Assembly: GCA_037013495.1 (NCBI GenBank)
Contig: CM072812.1
Coordinates: 75,623,840-75,687,839, forward strand
Length of the DNA stretch: 64,000 nt
Reading direction: 5' to 3'
Source: Hippophae tibetana
Lineage: Eukaryota; Streptophyta; Magnoliopsida; Rosales; Elaeagnaceae
Shown piece after piece: positions 41,224 through 53,617 of the stretch. The notes under the pieces are model-generated. The model was not told where the DNA came from. It did not search any database and saw nothing but the letters and a program-made list of their open reading frames with translations. Both the position numbers and the translations under genes were made by a program. Positions within the stretch are counted from its first letter, which is position 1. Every line of letters begins with the position of its first letter.

Positions 41224-44200
41224 ATGGGAGATGAAAATGATGCCTTCATGCGCAACCAGAACTCGGCCGTCCAGGCCCGTACAAAAGCTCAGAACCGTGC
41301 CAATGTTCTTCAGCTTAAGCTGGTTCGTCCTCTTTCTTGTTTCCTTTTTGCTCCTGAATTCTTAAATTGTGTCTTTATTGGTTAATAATCTAATGGTTTG
41401 AATATTTGCTCGTAGCTAGGGTTTTCTACTCGATGAAAAATAATAAAATAATAATCATTTAAATTAAAATTTATTTAGATTGAAATTATTATATCGTAAT
41501 TAAGATATTATTTGTTTTTATCTTTTAAATTTTGTATTTATATTTAGATTTATCAGTTATTTAGATAATTATTTAGGATTATTACTAATTATTTAGTTTT
41601 TTTATTTTAATCCTAAGACATAAGATTGTACTTTTAAATCAGACCTGTAATAATTTGAGTAATAGTTATTGATTTTATCTATCCCCTCTCCTATTATCTC
41701 ACTCTTTTCGTCTATTCTTTCTTCTATTTCTCTATTTGTTATATATCAGCATCGTATCAGAATCAAACCGATTTCTTTTCCTTAAATGAAATTTCCTATC
41801 CAAATTTTTTTATTGCACAAAAAAATGATAATTAGAAAAGCAAGCACATCAACCATCTTCGTGGACCGCCCACCCCTACCATATCACGATAGCCAACCGT
41901 CACCCCACCCCACCGTAATAACTAGAACACCATCACCGATCTTACCCACCCATTGGATTACCGATCCTTGAACCAACATTGTTGCAAATGAGAGATTTAA
42001 TTGAAAACCCAACTCGTCCACTGCCATTCCTGACATCTTTCTTTTACATTGCCGGCACGTGCAAGCTTTTCGGAAGCCGACTAGTTGATTCCAAGTGGTC
42101 CCTTGACTTGTCACCTTCATCAACAACTGACACAATTCTCCAACGCTTTTACCTCAAATCCACACACCCTCAGTATTATCTCAAGTTACAGTCCAACTAG
42201 AAAACTCCCATAGGTTATGGCTATTTGGTGACATCCTTTCTGCCACCATGTGTCACCTTTTGTGTTGATGGATGTGGTCAACTTCAGACAAGTAACAATT
42301 TATTCTATTTTTTTTGTTTTGTAGGTTCATTTTTGTCACCGGTACGAAGATTCAATAAATCAAATAAAATTTATTACACTCAAATCAACAGGAGAAATAT
42401 GAGTTCTAATTCAATTCAAGAGCTATTAAATCTTTATAGTAAGACATGAACTCTCAAATGGAAGATTTTTCAATTCAAAATAGCTCCCTTTCTATACCTA
42501 TTATCATCAACAAACAAGCAAAAAAAAAGGTAGATGATGAATCATATATGACCCAAAATTTTGACAAAATCCTACAATTTATGTTGGTTTTTAATCTTCA
42601 ACAAATATCAACTATAATCAATTTTAATCTTCAACAAATATAAACTATAACCAAGTAAGAGAAGGATGGATATTGCTATTCAAATAAAGTCTTCAGACCA
42701 AATTTGTCCATGTGTGATGATATATATTATTTAAAAAAAAAAAATTACCCTATCTACCATCTCTTTAGGGGACGATAAATTTGTGCTTATTCTCGAACGA
42801 TAAATTTCAAATATGTTTTGGATTGCTAAGTGCTATAAAGGTGAACTTGTTGCTCGAACATTCGCATAATCTATTGATTGCAAATCTTAAGGACGACCTA
42901 TCGTTATATCTCAAGTTTCGATTATTAATCTATGCATCGGGAGTCAAATTTTTGCCACTCGAGGAAAATGATGCGAAATAAAGAGATAATAATAATAATA
43001 GAAATTGATATATATCTAAATTGAGATTATTATCTTGTAATTAGGATATTATTTGTTTTATCTTTAAATTTTGTATTTATATCAGATTTATTATTTAATT
43101 ATTTATATAATTATTTAGGATTAGTATTAATCATTTTATGATTATCTAATTTATTATTTTAGTTCTATAAATAAGACATAACACAATACTTCTAAATCAA
43201 ACCTAAAATGAATTGAGTAATAGTTATTATTTTTATCTCTCCCATATCTTATTTGTTTGATAATTCTTCCTTTTGTCTATTACCTCACCCCTTTTGTCTA
43301 TTTTCTCTATTATTTCTTAATGCATAACAAAGAGAGAAATAAGATAATAGATAGAGGAATAAGAGAGAGAATAGATAGAAGGCAAGAAATAATACCTTTT
43401 GTCTATTTTCTCTATTATTTCTTAATGCATAACAAAGAGAGAAATAAGATAATAGATAGAGGAATAAGAGAGAGAATAGATAGAAGGCAAGAAATAATAG
43501 AATTGGGATGAATAGAGAGAAACAAATAGATAATTGGCATAGAAACTAATAAATTGTAATTCAATTCATTTTTGGTCTAATTTTGAAGTACAATGATATG
43601 TCCTATTTATAGTATTGAAATAAAAAATAAATAATTAATAATAATCTTAGTAACTAAATGATAAATCTAAATATAAATATAAAATTTAAAGATAAAACAA
43701 ATAATATCATAATTACGAGATACTAATCTCAAATTAGATAAATATTAATGTAAATGATTATTATCTATTTATTTTGTATCATTCTCCTCGGGTGACAAAA
43801 ATTCGACTCCTGACGAGTTATAGAGTCAAAGATTAATAATCGAAACTTGAGATATAATGGTAACTCGTCCTTAAGATTTGTTATCAATAGATTACATGGA
43901 TGTTCCAACAACAAGTTCACCTTTATAGCACTTATCAATCTAAGACGTGGTTGAATTTAATCATTCAAGGATAAGTACAAATTGAAATTCAAAAATTCAA
44001 TTACATTCGAATACATGTCCCGTGAAGAGATGGTAGACAAGCAAACTATTTTTTTTTTTTGAATAATAAACACCATCATACATGGACAAATTTGCTTTAA
44101 AGATTTTGTTTGGATAACAGTATCTGAACAAGTATCCTCTTTCTCTTGCTTGGTTATAGTTGATATTTATTGTGTTGATGACAATAGTAAAGTTAAAAAA

Positions 44201-47200
44201 AATGAGCTATTTTGAATTAGAACATCTCTCTCATACGATTCGTTATTAAATCCTTTCGAGAGTTCATGTCTTGCCTTAAAGGCTTAATGGCTTGAAGAAT
44301 TGAATGAGAGCTCATATTTCTATTGTTGATTTGAGTGCAATAAACTTTTATTGGATTTATTAAATCTTCATACTAGTAACAAAAACGGATCAACTTGATG
44401 TTGATTGGAGTTGACAACGTCGATCAACACAAAAGGCGACGCATGATGACAAGAGGGATGTCATCAGATAGTCGTGGACAAGGGTATTTTTTTGGCTTGG
44501 ATAGTAATCAGAAATAATGTTGGTGGTGCGTGGAACTGAAGTGAAGGCGATGGAGAACTGTATTGGCAAGTGAAGTTGATGATAGAGCAGACAAGCCATG
44601 GAACCACATAGAATCAACTAATCGATGTTCAAGAAGCTTTGTCGGTGGTATAGAAGGAAGACGTCGGGAATGGCAGCAGTTGAATTGGGTTTTCGATTAA
44701 ATCTTTCCTTTGCAGCGACGCTGGTTCCAAGATTGGTAATTCGATGGGTGGGTAAAGTCGTCGATGGATATGGTGTGGGTGGTCCATGGGGATGGTTTTC
44801 GTGTTTTTTTTTTTTTTTAATATTGTTTCCCTTTCTTTTGGTATCTATTTTTCTTTTTCTTTTTTTTGTGCGAGAAAAAAATTTGTATTGGAGATTTCGT
44901 TGAAGGAAACGAAATTGATTTGCATCTGGTACTAAACTAATAAAACACATAAAGAAATAAGAGAGAGAATAGACGAATTAGATTCAGTGATTTAAACAAA
45001 TAAGAAAGGAGAGAAACAAACAGATAATTAGGGGATAAACTAATAAACTGTAATTCAATTCATTATAATCTGATTTATAAGTATTATGTCCTATTTATAA
45101 GAATGAAATAACAAACTAGATAATTATAAAACAATTAATAATAATTTAAATAACTAAATATAAATATGAAATTTGAAGATAAACAAATAAGGAAAAAGGG
45201 TAACATAAGTCCGTTATATTTAACGAAAGTATATTTTAGATCCATACTTATTTGCTAAGACGGTACGAGTGACCTTTATAAAAAGGATATTAGAAGAAGT
45301 TGTCAGACACGCACCACGTGTCTGATTAAGAAAGGTGACACTTGGTGTGTATAAGAGTCTAAGGGTATCAGGAGTTTACTTTAAAAAAGTTGTCAAACAC
45401 GCACCACTAGTCTGGTTAAGAAAGGTGACACTTTGTGTGTATTGTTAACCTTTTTTTTTAAATAAATTTATGTTACTTTTTTTTTTTAAAGGTAATTGAC
45501 TTTTGTTATCCCACCCAATAAGTATGGATTTAAAGTGAACCTTCGTTAATTACCCTTAATATCCAAATTACGAGATAATAATCTCAATCAAAATAAACCA
45601 TAATTTAAATGATTATTCTCTTTATTTTGTATCAGTTCTACATCACTACTTTACATCCTTTAAACTGTAATTTATTTTAGAGTAGCTTCATTTGTTTAGA
45701 AGGCATTATTTCTTAAACTAAATCATACAGGACATTTCACTTCTTTTTGGTTTTGATTGACATATATTACTTTCTTTTTTCCTTTCCCATTTACACCATT
45801 TTATTCTGTTTATTGATATGAATTTTACCTGTATTGCCTGATGTGATATGTTGGATGACAGAAATAGTTAGAGGTTGGTGCATGAAGTTTGAATCATGTT
45901 CTTAACTCTTGTTTTCGATGCAGATTGGACAGAGTCATTCCACTGGTCTAACTAACAATCTCTTGAAGCTTTTTGAGCCTAGACCACCATTGGAGTATAA
46001 ACCACCTACCGAGAAAAGAAAATGCCCCCCTTTGACAGGTTTTTGTAAAATTAATTTTGTTTGTTTCAGTTTGCGGTCTGGATATTGATTACATATGTAT
46101 CAGTATTTGATGATAATTTCTTTTGTTCATTAAGGTATGGCACAATTCCTGAGTAAGTTTTCAGAGCCTGGAGATCTTGAGTATGCTCCACCTGTCCAAA
46201 AGGGTGAAACTCCTGTAAGATATTTTCTGAATCACTTCTAAAGAGATTGTTAGCTTAACTTATTTGGGAAAGATAAATATTCTGATTGATCCATGGAATT
46301 CTATTATGTTGAAGACATTGTAATTTAACATTTCATTTTGATTATTTTGTTCAAAGATGCATATCTCTGCCGTGCAATCCTGGCACTAATGATGTAAGCA
46401 TTTCATATATGGAGAGGTGTACATTTTGTTCTATTACATGTTTCTTGCTCACTTGCTTCCATTTTATCTTTTGTAAGCTTATGCTGATGAATAAGTTCAC
46501 ATAATCTGGAGTATATAGTCAATCTAGGAGTTGGCGATTTTGATAAAAAGGAAATGTAATGGGAATTCATCACTAGAATCCTTTTAAGCTCAGTATAAAG
46601 TAATTCTGCTCTTTATAAATTAAAAAAAAGTACTTCTGCTGTTGGTATTGACATTTTAAACAAATTTGTGGATTCAGGCGCAAAGAAAGGCTAGAATACA
46701 CCAGTTGAGACTCGAGAAGGGTGCAGCAAAGGCTTCCGAGGATCTAGAGAAATGTGATTATAGCTCTGATTACCTATAGTGATTTAGATTTTAGTAGTAT
46801 TCTTACATTTTTTGTGTGCCCTATTTAATGCAGATGATCCAAATAACGACTCCAATATATCTGGGGATCCATACAAGACTTTGTTTGTGACTAGACTAGT
46901 GAGTAATATATATATTTTTCCCCCCTGTATTAGGGTTCTCTTTCATATAAGCTTTACTTTGTTAGCTTTTCATATTGATGCCTGCAGAATTACGAGTCAA
47001 CTGAGAGCAGAATCAAAAGGGAGTTTGACGTTTATGGTCCTGTCAAGCGGGTAGGTTTTTTTAACATCCCCGAGGGGATTCGGTAAGAGATTGACTTGTG
47101 TTACCTCATTAACCCTTTACCCTTCTCTGCTTATACAATTATTTGTCGAAGTGTTCAAAGCTCTGAAAGTTGGTATTTGTGGTCTTAATATTCTCATATA

Positions 47201-48437
47201 TGATTTGTCTTTTCACACCCTATCAAAAGAAATGACCTTCACCTGTATTTTTTTATAGTTAGCTTTCTCTTTGATATGGTGGATCTTCTTGCTCCGGTTT
47301 TTTTGTGGGGTTTATGTTGGTTTAAGTTTTAACATTAATGTAATATCTCGGGTAAGTTGGATACCATTCTGCAAATTGTCTATGGCATATTTCCTACCAA
47401 TCTGGTTTCAAAGATGGTGCTTCCTCCTGTATATGACAAACCTTAATTTTTAAGTTGAGCAGAGTAGTGATGCATTGTGCTTTGTCAAAGCTGATTTTTA
47501 AGTTGAGCACAGCCAGTGGCGGAGCCATGTTGTAAGCTTACCGGGCTTTAGCCCAATCCAATATTCTGTCTAAAATGACTTATTAGTCTAGCCCATATAT
47601 AATTTATAAATCATCATCTTTTTTCTATAAAACTGAAAGGTAATCATTAGAAAAAAAAAGTACACTTAAGGTCACTTTACTTTCATAAATTAAATACATT
47701 AGTAACTTTACTTTGAATTGTTGCACTTTAATCATTTTACTTTCCATTTGTGGTTATTTTAATTAAGTAGATTTTGGTGATTTTAATCACTTTATTTTTC
47801 ATTTTTTTTAACTTTTTGAGACATTTTTTTTTCAAATATCTAACAGTCCCTACTGGTAAGGTTCAATGCGATCCAATTTAAGTTTTTCCAACAAAAAAAT
47901 GATCTTAAAAACCCAAAATTGACAAGAAATTACTAAAGTGTTTAAAATATAACAGGAAGATGAAAATGAACCAATTTTAAGAGAGTGATTAATGTATCAA
48001 ATTTGTTAAAGTAAAGTGATGATAATATCATGCTACCAATTCATTAACATGTAGGAAACAATTAAAATTTGTTTTTGTAATGTTTGAGGATTAGAAAGTA
48101 ACTATTATCTTTTTTCAGCAAAATTAGTTTTCTAAAGTAGAATTATAGTTTATTTATCCTTATATTTGTACAATATAATGATCGTAATTTTTAATTATTT
48201 TGATTCTAAAAATTAAAAGACAATTTGTAATTTAAACCATAGATACAAAGTGGGTATTAAAAAAAACATTATGTACCAAATGTGATTTTAATTAACATTA
48301 ATGTAATTTTTTTTCACATGTGTTGTTTTTTCATTCTAGATTATTTTAATTCATACATACTGCCTGTCTGCCGTGCCATTTAGGTTTCAACATTTTGCAG
48401 TATTGTTACTTAGTTGTAGCAGATATTATATTCGTAA

Positions 48438-48469
<32 letters not shown>

Positions 48470-50438
48470 TCTAATTTTGCTTGTTTCTGGTCTTGCTCAT
48501 TATCCATCTTCCTGATTTTTCAGATTCGAATAGTAACGGACAAAGTGACAAACAAGCCTAAAGGTTATTGCTTCATCGAGTACATGCATACAAGGGACAT
48601 GAAAGGTTCGGTTACTCATTACATCCTGTTGGCTTTTGTTGTTATTTTTGTATTCAGCACTGATGTAGATCTTATAGCTGCATACAAGCAAGCTGATGGG
48701 AAGAAGATTGAAGGTAAAAGGGTGCTTGTAGATGTTGAACGAGGAAGGACTGTGCCAAATTGGAGACCCCGCCGGCTAGGTGGTGGGCTTGGAACTACAA
48801 GAGTTGGAAGTGAAGATCTTAATCAGAAACATGATGGGAGGTAACTCATGTGATTCCTTGCCATAACTGTCATAGTTGGAAAAATTTTATTTTTTCCGTC
48901 ATGTGTCGTCTATTGTAATTACCAGAACATGTTAGAAGAGCAATCAAGCATGTTGCATAGTTGCAGACATTTTTAGGTATCCTCTTGATTGTTTATGGTC
49001 AATATAATCTCATTTAATTATTGTTATATGTATAAAATGATTGTTGGTCCTCCCAATAGCTTAATATGATAGACTTGCTTTTTGACTGAGTATTCAATTT
49101 CCTTGGCAGCCTTAGTTCCCTTATATACCCGTGATTCAAGTGACGGTGAATAATGAAATCAGTAAAAGTTGAACAAAATTACAAAAATGGCTCGAGGCTT
49201 TCTACAAGTGACAACTAGACCTGGACTTAAAGACTTAAAAGAGTGATTTCTCTTTGGATTTAACTAAATTTCAATCATACCTGATGAATTTCTTTGATTT
49301 ACATTATGCTGTCTTGTTAGATTTTTTGGCCTTTCTTCTTCTGATACATTATTTATACACTGTTTCAAATGTTACTATTTGTTGTTTCCTGTTAGAAGCC
49401 TAGTTTAGTTCTCTTCCTGTTCTCAGTTGTTAACTTTATATTTTCCATTGATGCTTCAGGGAGCAATCACAAACAGGAACACGACCTCGGTCAGAGGAGC
49501 CAAGGGTAAGAGAGGATCGTCACGCAGATCAGTAAGATTCTCTCAAATGGTTTATTTCTTCTTTTGTTACTTGTTGATATTGTACTCTCTCCTCGATTGC
49601 ACCATATGGGCTAAAATAGACACATTATGTTAGAAGAGAGGATTGATGCGGAAAGGGGGTTGCTTCTCAATGGAAATACCATATGCATTGTACTCTGTAC
49701 AGATTAAGAAACCACCCTTGAAATATGTTTTATTATTGCATCTTGTGTGATTATACTTTGTGAAATGATTTCAGTGATAGAGAAAAATCTCATGAAAGGG
49801 GAAGGGACCGGGACAAGGACAAGGAGAGAGAATTGGAGATGCCCCACGAGCGTTCTCATGAGCGATCCCGCGATAAACCTAGGGATCGTGATCATAGGGA
49901 GGACAGACACCACAGAGATCGTGATAGGAAGAGGGAAAGGGATAGAGAACACGGCCGTGAACGAGACCGTGGAGGCCGTGATAGAGGGAGGGATCGTGGC
50001 CGTGATCGTGATCGTGATCACGGACGTCACCGAGATAGGGAGCATGATCATGATCATCCTCGAGAAAGAGAGAGGGATTATGAAACTGGGGACCCTGATC
50101 ATGAACGTGGCCGTTCTCATGATAAGGAGTCTGATAAGGAACATGATTATGACCACACTGGGCCAGAAAATGATCAGGGTTGGTATGATCAATCTCTTGG
50201 ACAGAGGCTTCCTGACTCTGGCCATGACTCAGAGCATTATGAACATCACCTGGAGCAGTACAATCATATGAATGTCCAAGGTGACCATGATCGTTATGAA
50301 CAGGGCCATGATGGTTATGATCATATGAAAGAGGATTACCGTTATGGAGGCGCATCTGATTCACATGAAAAGGGAAGAACCCAGGATCTGGATTGTGATT
50401 ATCGGCGCTCGGAAAGGTCGATTTCTCAGGAGCATTAA
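41224..50438 (+). CDS. U1-70K: U1 small nuclear ribonucleoprotein 70 kDa (U1-70K)
   Basis: Ten exons join in phase to 492 aa: 41224-41322, 45924-46038, 46135-46214, 46678-46753, 46834-46898, 46988-47050, 48524-48605, 48678-48840, 49460-49531 and 49775-50438. The N-terminal region contains the U1-70K signature ([28 protein letters not shown]). The RRM follows at about 138-215 with RNP2 LFVTRL and RNP1 KGYCFIEY, then [20 protein letters not shown]. The C-terminus from about 270 is an RE/RD/RH-rich tail. The protein binds U1 snRNA stem-loop I and recruits SR proteins in 5' splice-site recognition in the nucleus. The start is the ATG of [10 protein letters not shown]. Intron 1 (4601 bp) is full of LTR elements and intron 6 (1473 bp) splits the RRM. 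The Arabidopsis counterpart is At3g50670. Confidence 0.95.
41434..43320 (+). mobile_element. Non-autonomous LTR element, left copy, in U1-70K intron 1
   Basis: The LTRs lie at about 41434-41750 and 42969-43320. Both begin TGA and contain gatattatttgtttt, aattatttaggatta and gagtaatagttatt. After the left LTR comes CGTATCAGAATCAAACC, resembling an initiator-Met primer-binding site. The roughly 1.2-kb interior has no recognisable gag or pol, so it looks like a TRIM/LARD-type element. The minus-strand open frame at 41884-42135 ([17 protein letters not shown]) is similar to a plus-strand frame in the second copy, which shows the two copies are inverted. Confidence 0.7.
43287..43496. repeat. 105-bp tandem duplication at the junction of the inverted copies
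   Basis: Two near-identical 105-bp units sit where the two inverted LTR elements meet. Because 105 is a multiple of three, an open frame runs through both, repeating [17 protein letters not shown]. Each unit is itself partly palindromic (ctattttctctattatttct against agaaataagataatagatag). The repeat explains the open frame, so I do not treat it as a gene. Confidence 0.88.
43480..45634 (-). mobile_element. Non-autonomous LTR element, right copy in inverted orientation
   Basis: This copy has the same family as 41434-43320 but reads on the minus strand. Its LTRs lie at about 43500-43781 and 44950-45634; the latter is lengthened by a MITE at 45190-45558. The interior matches the left copy in reverse complement: the motif atcgaaacttgagatata at about 43841 pairs with tatatctcaagtttcgat near 42906, and [17 protein letters not shown] is read on the plus strand at about 44670. 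Confidence 0.7.
45190..45558. mobile_element. MITE inserted in an LTR
   Basis: The left end contains AAAAAGGGTAACATAAG and then atccatacttattt. The right end in reverse complement gives ATTAAGGGTAATTAACGAAGG and then atccatacttattg, so the long imperfect termini are inverted. The host LTR sequence resumes on both sides when compared with the sister LTR near 43700. The interior contains a roughly 89-bp tandem duplication (gttgtcagacacgcacca at about 45300 and gttgtcaaacacgcacca at about 45389). The class is uncertain. Confidence 0.65.
47446..47700. mobile_element. MITE-like fragment in U1-70K intron 6
   Basis: The motif CAGTGGCGGAGCCATG at about 47514 is the start of a very common plant DNA-transposon terminal repeat. 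Just before it, atttttaagttgagca occurs twice (about 47447 and 47493). No matching right terminus was found, so it is recorded as a fragment. Confidence 0.45.
48437..48470. repeat. (ATT)n microsatellite in U1-70K intron 6
   Basis: About eleven ATT units lie roughly 55 bases upstream of the acceptor of exon 7, in the region where branch points usually lie or just upstream of it. Confidence 0.85.
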
Positions 50439-51960
50439 TGCTAAGTCTGGCACCTCCACCTCCAAAATCTTTTACTCTGCAGGTTTAAACCTTTTTTTTT
50501 TTTGAAGTTCTTAATCAATTCTTGAATTAGAATGACGACTGCATTTGTTTCTGAAAATTTACTTCTTTGAATCTTGTATGCCGTGTCTGCTTGTGACATT
50601 GGAATATCTTATCCTGAGCGATTTTGTCATCGGTCCTATTTATTTCTATTTGGATTCATTATTTATCTTGATTGCAATAGTGTAGTTTATATTTGTAAAA
50701 TTTATATATTCTTGTGCGAATATTTAATTTTTAGACCAAGACTTGGGTGTTATTGTTACAACATGGACTTGATCTTTCTTATATGAGCCCTGCCGAGTAC
50801 AAATATATAACTGAAGTTACTTTTTCTTTTATTTTGTTGTGTACTTCAATTCAGTGTTCGAAATTTAATTTAAAATGTGTCTAATTTGATTGCATTTAAA
50901 ATAAAATAATATGTTATATCTAATCAGATTGCATTTAAAATAAAATAGTATGTTATATCTTTTTCTTTTTAATAATAAAATTATATGAGATTGATATTAG
51001 GTGTTATTTTGTAGTTCAAACAAATCTTCTAGTAAAACATGCAATGACGAGCTATAGATACTGTACTTTTTCCTTTAAAAATTGAACAATATGGTTTTTC
51101 GTACGTTTAAACGGATTTTGGCTGTGTACTTTTTTGGGAGCACAAGTAATAAAACACTGCTTGTAAAAAAAAGAAGAAGAAATAAGGAAACAAGGCAGAC
51201 TGAGCCAAGAACCATTTAAGCTGGGCAAGTTTATTCAACATGGCTGAAAAGTTTAACTATATTATTTTATTTTTATTTAAAATTAAAAAATTGGAGAATT
51301 ATTGTGAATAACTCATCTAAAATTTATATATATATAAAATAAAATAACACATAAATGAGATTTAATTGGTCTGAGTTTAGTATTATTTGAATCTAATTAT
51401 ACGAAATTTGATATTAAATAGAATTAATTGGTTATAGTTCAATATAAATGATATTCAATCTAGATGTAAAATGTTTAGATTATTTTTTTTTTGTAAAAAT
51501 ATATGAATTACATATAAAATATATATTTTTATAATTATAAGTTTTAAAAATATAATAAAATATTATTTTTTTCAATTTCAATTGTTTAATTTTGTTATAA
51601 AAAATCATTTAATTTTATGCTTATATAAGAATAGTTTACATATACAAATATATCATCACAATTTTCATTTATGGATAATTTCGAGTTTTGGGGATTGGAA
51701 ATATGTATCTTAATTTTTAATTTTTTTGAAAAGTATATAGTAAGTGATTCATTTATTTTAAGCTTAGATATAAATTTATTTTAATTTAATTATTATTTAA
51801 ATATATAAAAATATCGTAATATTATAAATAAATATTAAATTTATTAATATATAAATTTATTTATTTTCAAAAATCAATAAATTAGAATTATTTTTATCAT
51901 TTACAAATTTATCTCTTGATAATACATTATTTTTATATGTTGATATTATAACTGTTTATA
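50439..51960. other. U1-70K 3' flank, AT-rich
   Basis: 3' untranslated and flanking sequence with no supported gene. A 39-bp unit (gattgcatttaaaataaaat and onward) is tandemly duplicated at about 50885-50962. Confidence 0.55.
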
Positions 51961-51979
51961 GTGCGACTAACTCAAACGG

Positions 51980-52830
51980 AAGACAAGTTATCTCATGATA
52001 TCCACATGGGTCCTATGGTTATAGCATTGATGTCCCGCATTGATCTATATTTACGGTGGGACGATCATAACCTGACACATTTTTTTTCATTCTTCCCAAG
52101 TTTCGAACCCAATACCTAACCCTTAAGTACCTTAGTAAAAAGTAACTTGGTATCATCTATACTAGTAGCCTAGATGGTACCAACTTCCATGAATATGTGG
52201 CTATAGAGGTGGGTCACATGTTCAAAGCTGGAGAGGCGTTAAAGAAATGCATGTCAGGTTGGGATCACCCTATAGTATATAAACTTACTTGAGCAACAAC
52301 GTCGTAATCCTGGCTACACGTAGATATTTTTAGCAAAATTACTACTAGTATATAAACTAGTTTGAGCAACAACATCGTAGTCTTGTGCCCCTACATAAAT
52401 ATCTTTGATAAAAGGATACCTTTTGATGTTTGAACCAGAGTTCTCTGATATCGAGATATCCATGTGGGGTCAGGGTTCTGGCATTGATGTTCCTCACCAA
52501 TCTATGTTAACAATGTGGTGTAAAAAATATCACCTTTTGATGTTGGAATCAGAGTTCTTCGATCTCGCAATATCCACGTGGGGTCAGAGTTCTGGCGTTA
52601 ATGTTCCGCACTGATTTATGTTCACAGTGGGACGGTCATAACCTGACATATGTTTCTTTCGCTCTCTCCTTGTTTCGAATCCTGGTCCTAACCCTTAAGA
52701 CCTTATTAGGGTCTTAAAGGTCAAGACCGGGGTTCGAAACCACTGTAAACATAGAACATTTCAGAGTATCAACGTCAGAAACTTGGGTCCCACATGGATA
52801 TCCCGAGATCGAAAAACTTTAATTCAAACA
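51980..52830. repeat. Dispersed repeat cluster in direct and inverted copies
   Basis: A module containing cgagatatccaygtggg, ttctggcattgatgt and gtgggacggtcataacctgacay occurs at about 51995-52080, 52440-52515 and 52555-52650. An inverted copy lies at 52735-52815 (tcccacatggatatcccgag). It resembles fragments of one low-copy transposon amplified locally. No coding domain is seen. Confidence 0.65.
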
Positions 52831-52977
52831 ATAACTAAATTAAAATAAAATTAAAAATAATTTTCTACACCTTTAATTAAAAATTATGAAATAAAATGCA
52901 TTTTTTAAAACTATCGTCTCTTATAATAATATTGCTAAAGATCTAAGATCATTTTAATATATGTATTAGGGGTGTTC

Positions 52978-53330
52978 ATAAACCGGTCTGGATCGGACCG
53001 AACGGTTTTACAAATCAAACAGTTTGGCCCGCCCGATTTGTAATAATTAAAATCATTTTTCAAATGATTCGGTCCGGTTTGTATTAATTTTTAAACCGGT
53101 CAAACTGGACTGGTTTAATAATATATTAAAATTTTATATTATTTCTCATTAAAGGTGTCCAAAAACCGAAACAAATTGAAAATTGGACTGGATTGAACGA
53201 TCTTATAAATCAAACAGTCTAATTCGATTTGTATTAATTAAAACTGTTTAGAATGATCCGGTCCAATTAAAAAAAATTCTCTATAACTGGATCGGACCGT
53301 ACCGGTAGAAATTTTAATATGTATACGTAG
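52978..53330. mobile_element. hAT-like MITE fragments (same family as 1769-2800)
   Basis: It begins TAGGGGTGTTCATAAACCGG at about 52968-52987 and has CGGTCCGGT-type subterminal motifs. A second partial copy starts near 53152 with AAAGGTGTCCAAAAACCG, and the block ends near cggaccgtaccgg at 53293-53305. The two partial copies appear side by side or nested. No target duplication was found. Confidence 0.65.
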
Positions 53331-53617
53331 GGTTTACAAATTTCTTTAGATAATTTATACATGAGTAACTTGTACAGGTTCGAAACTGGTATTAAGATAA
53401 TTGGTACATAAGCAAGCACTCGTCAGAATACTGATACATCACTTTGTTTATTGGCGTATAAATTTCACTATTGGTTGATAGTTTATCATAAATTCTTAAC
53501 TTCGAAATCAAAAACATCGTTTTTTATATCCTTTTGCAAAAGTTAATTGATGTTGTTGATTTTTGGGGTGGGGGTGATCGGGTGAGTAAAGAAGATCGGA
53601 GATCTCCGACCCAAGAC

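Noticed and set aside
43257-43511. 84-codon open frame with repeated [17 protein letters not shown]
   Set aside because: The open frame results from a 105-bp tandem duplication at the centre of an inverted repeat. No start context or homology.
49704-50225. Open frames on both strands over the U1-70K tail (Ile/Ser-rich and His-rich)
   Set aside because: They are shadows of the RD/RE/RH repeat coding sequence. Only the frame that continues the spliced U1-70K protein is supported.
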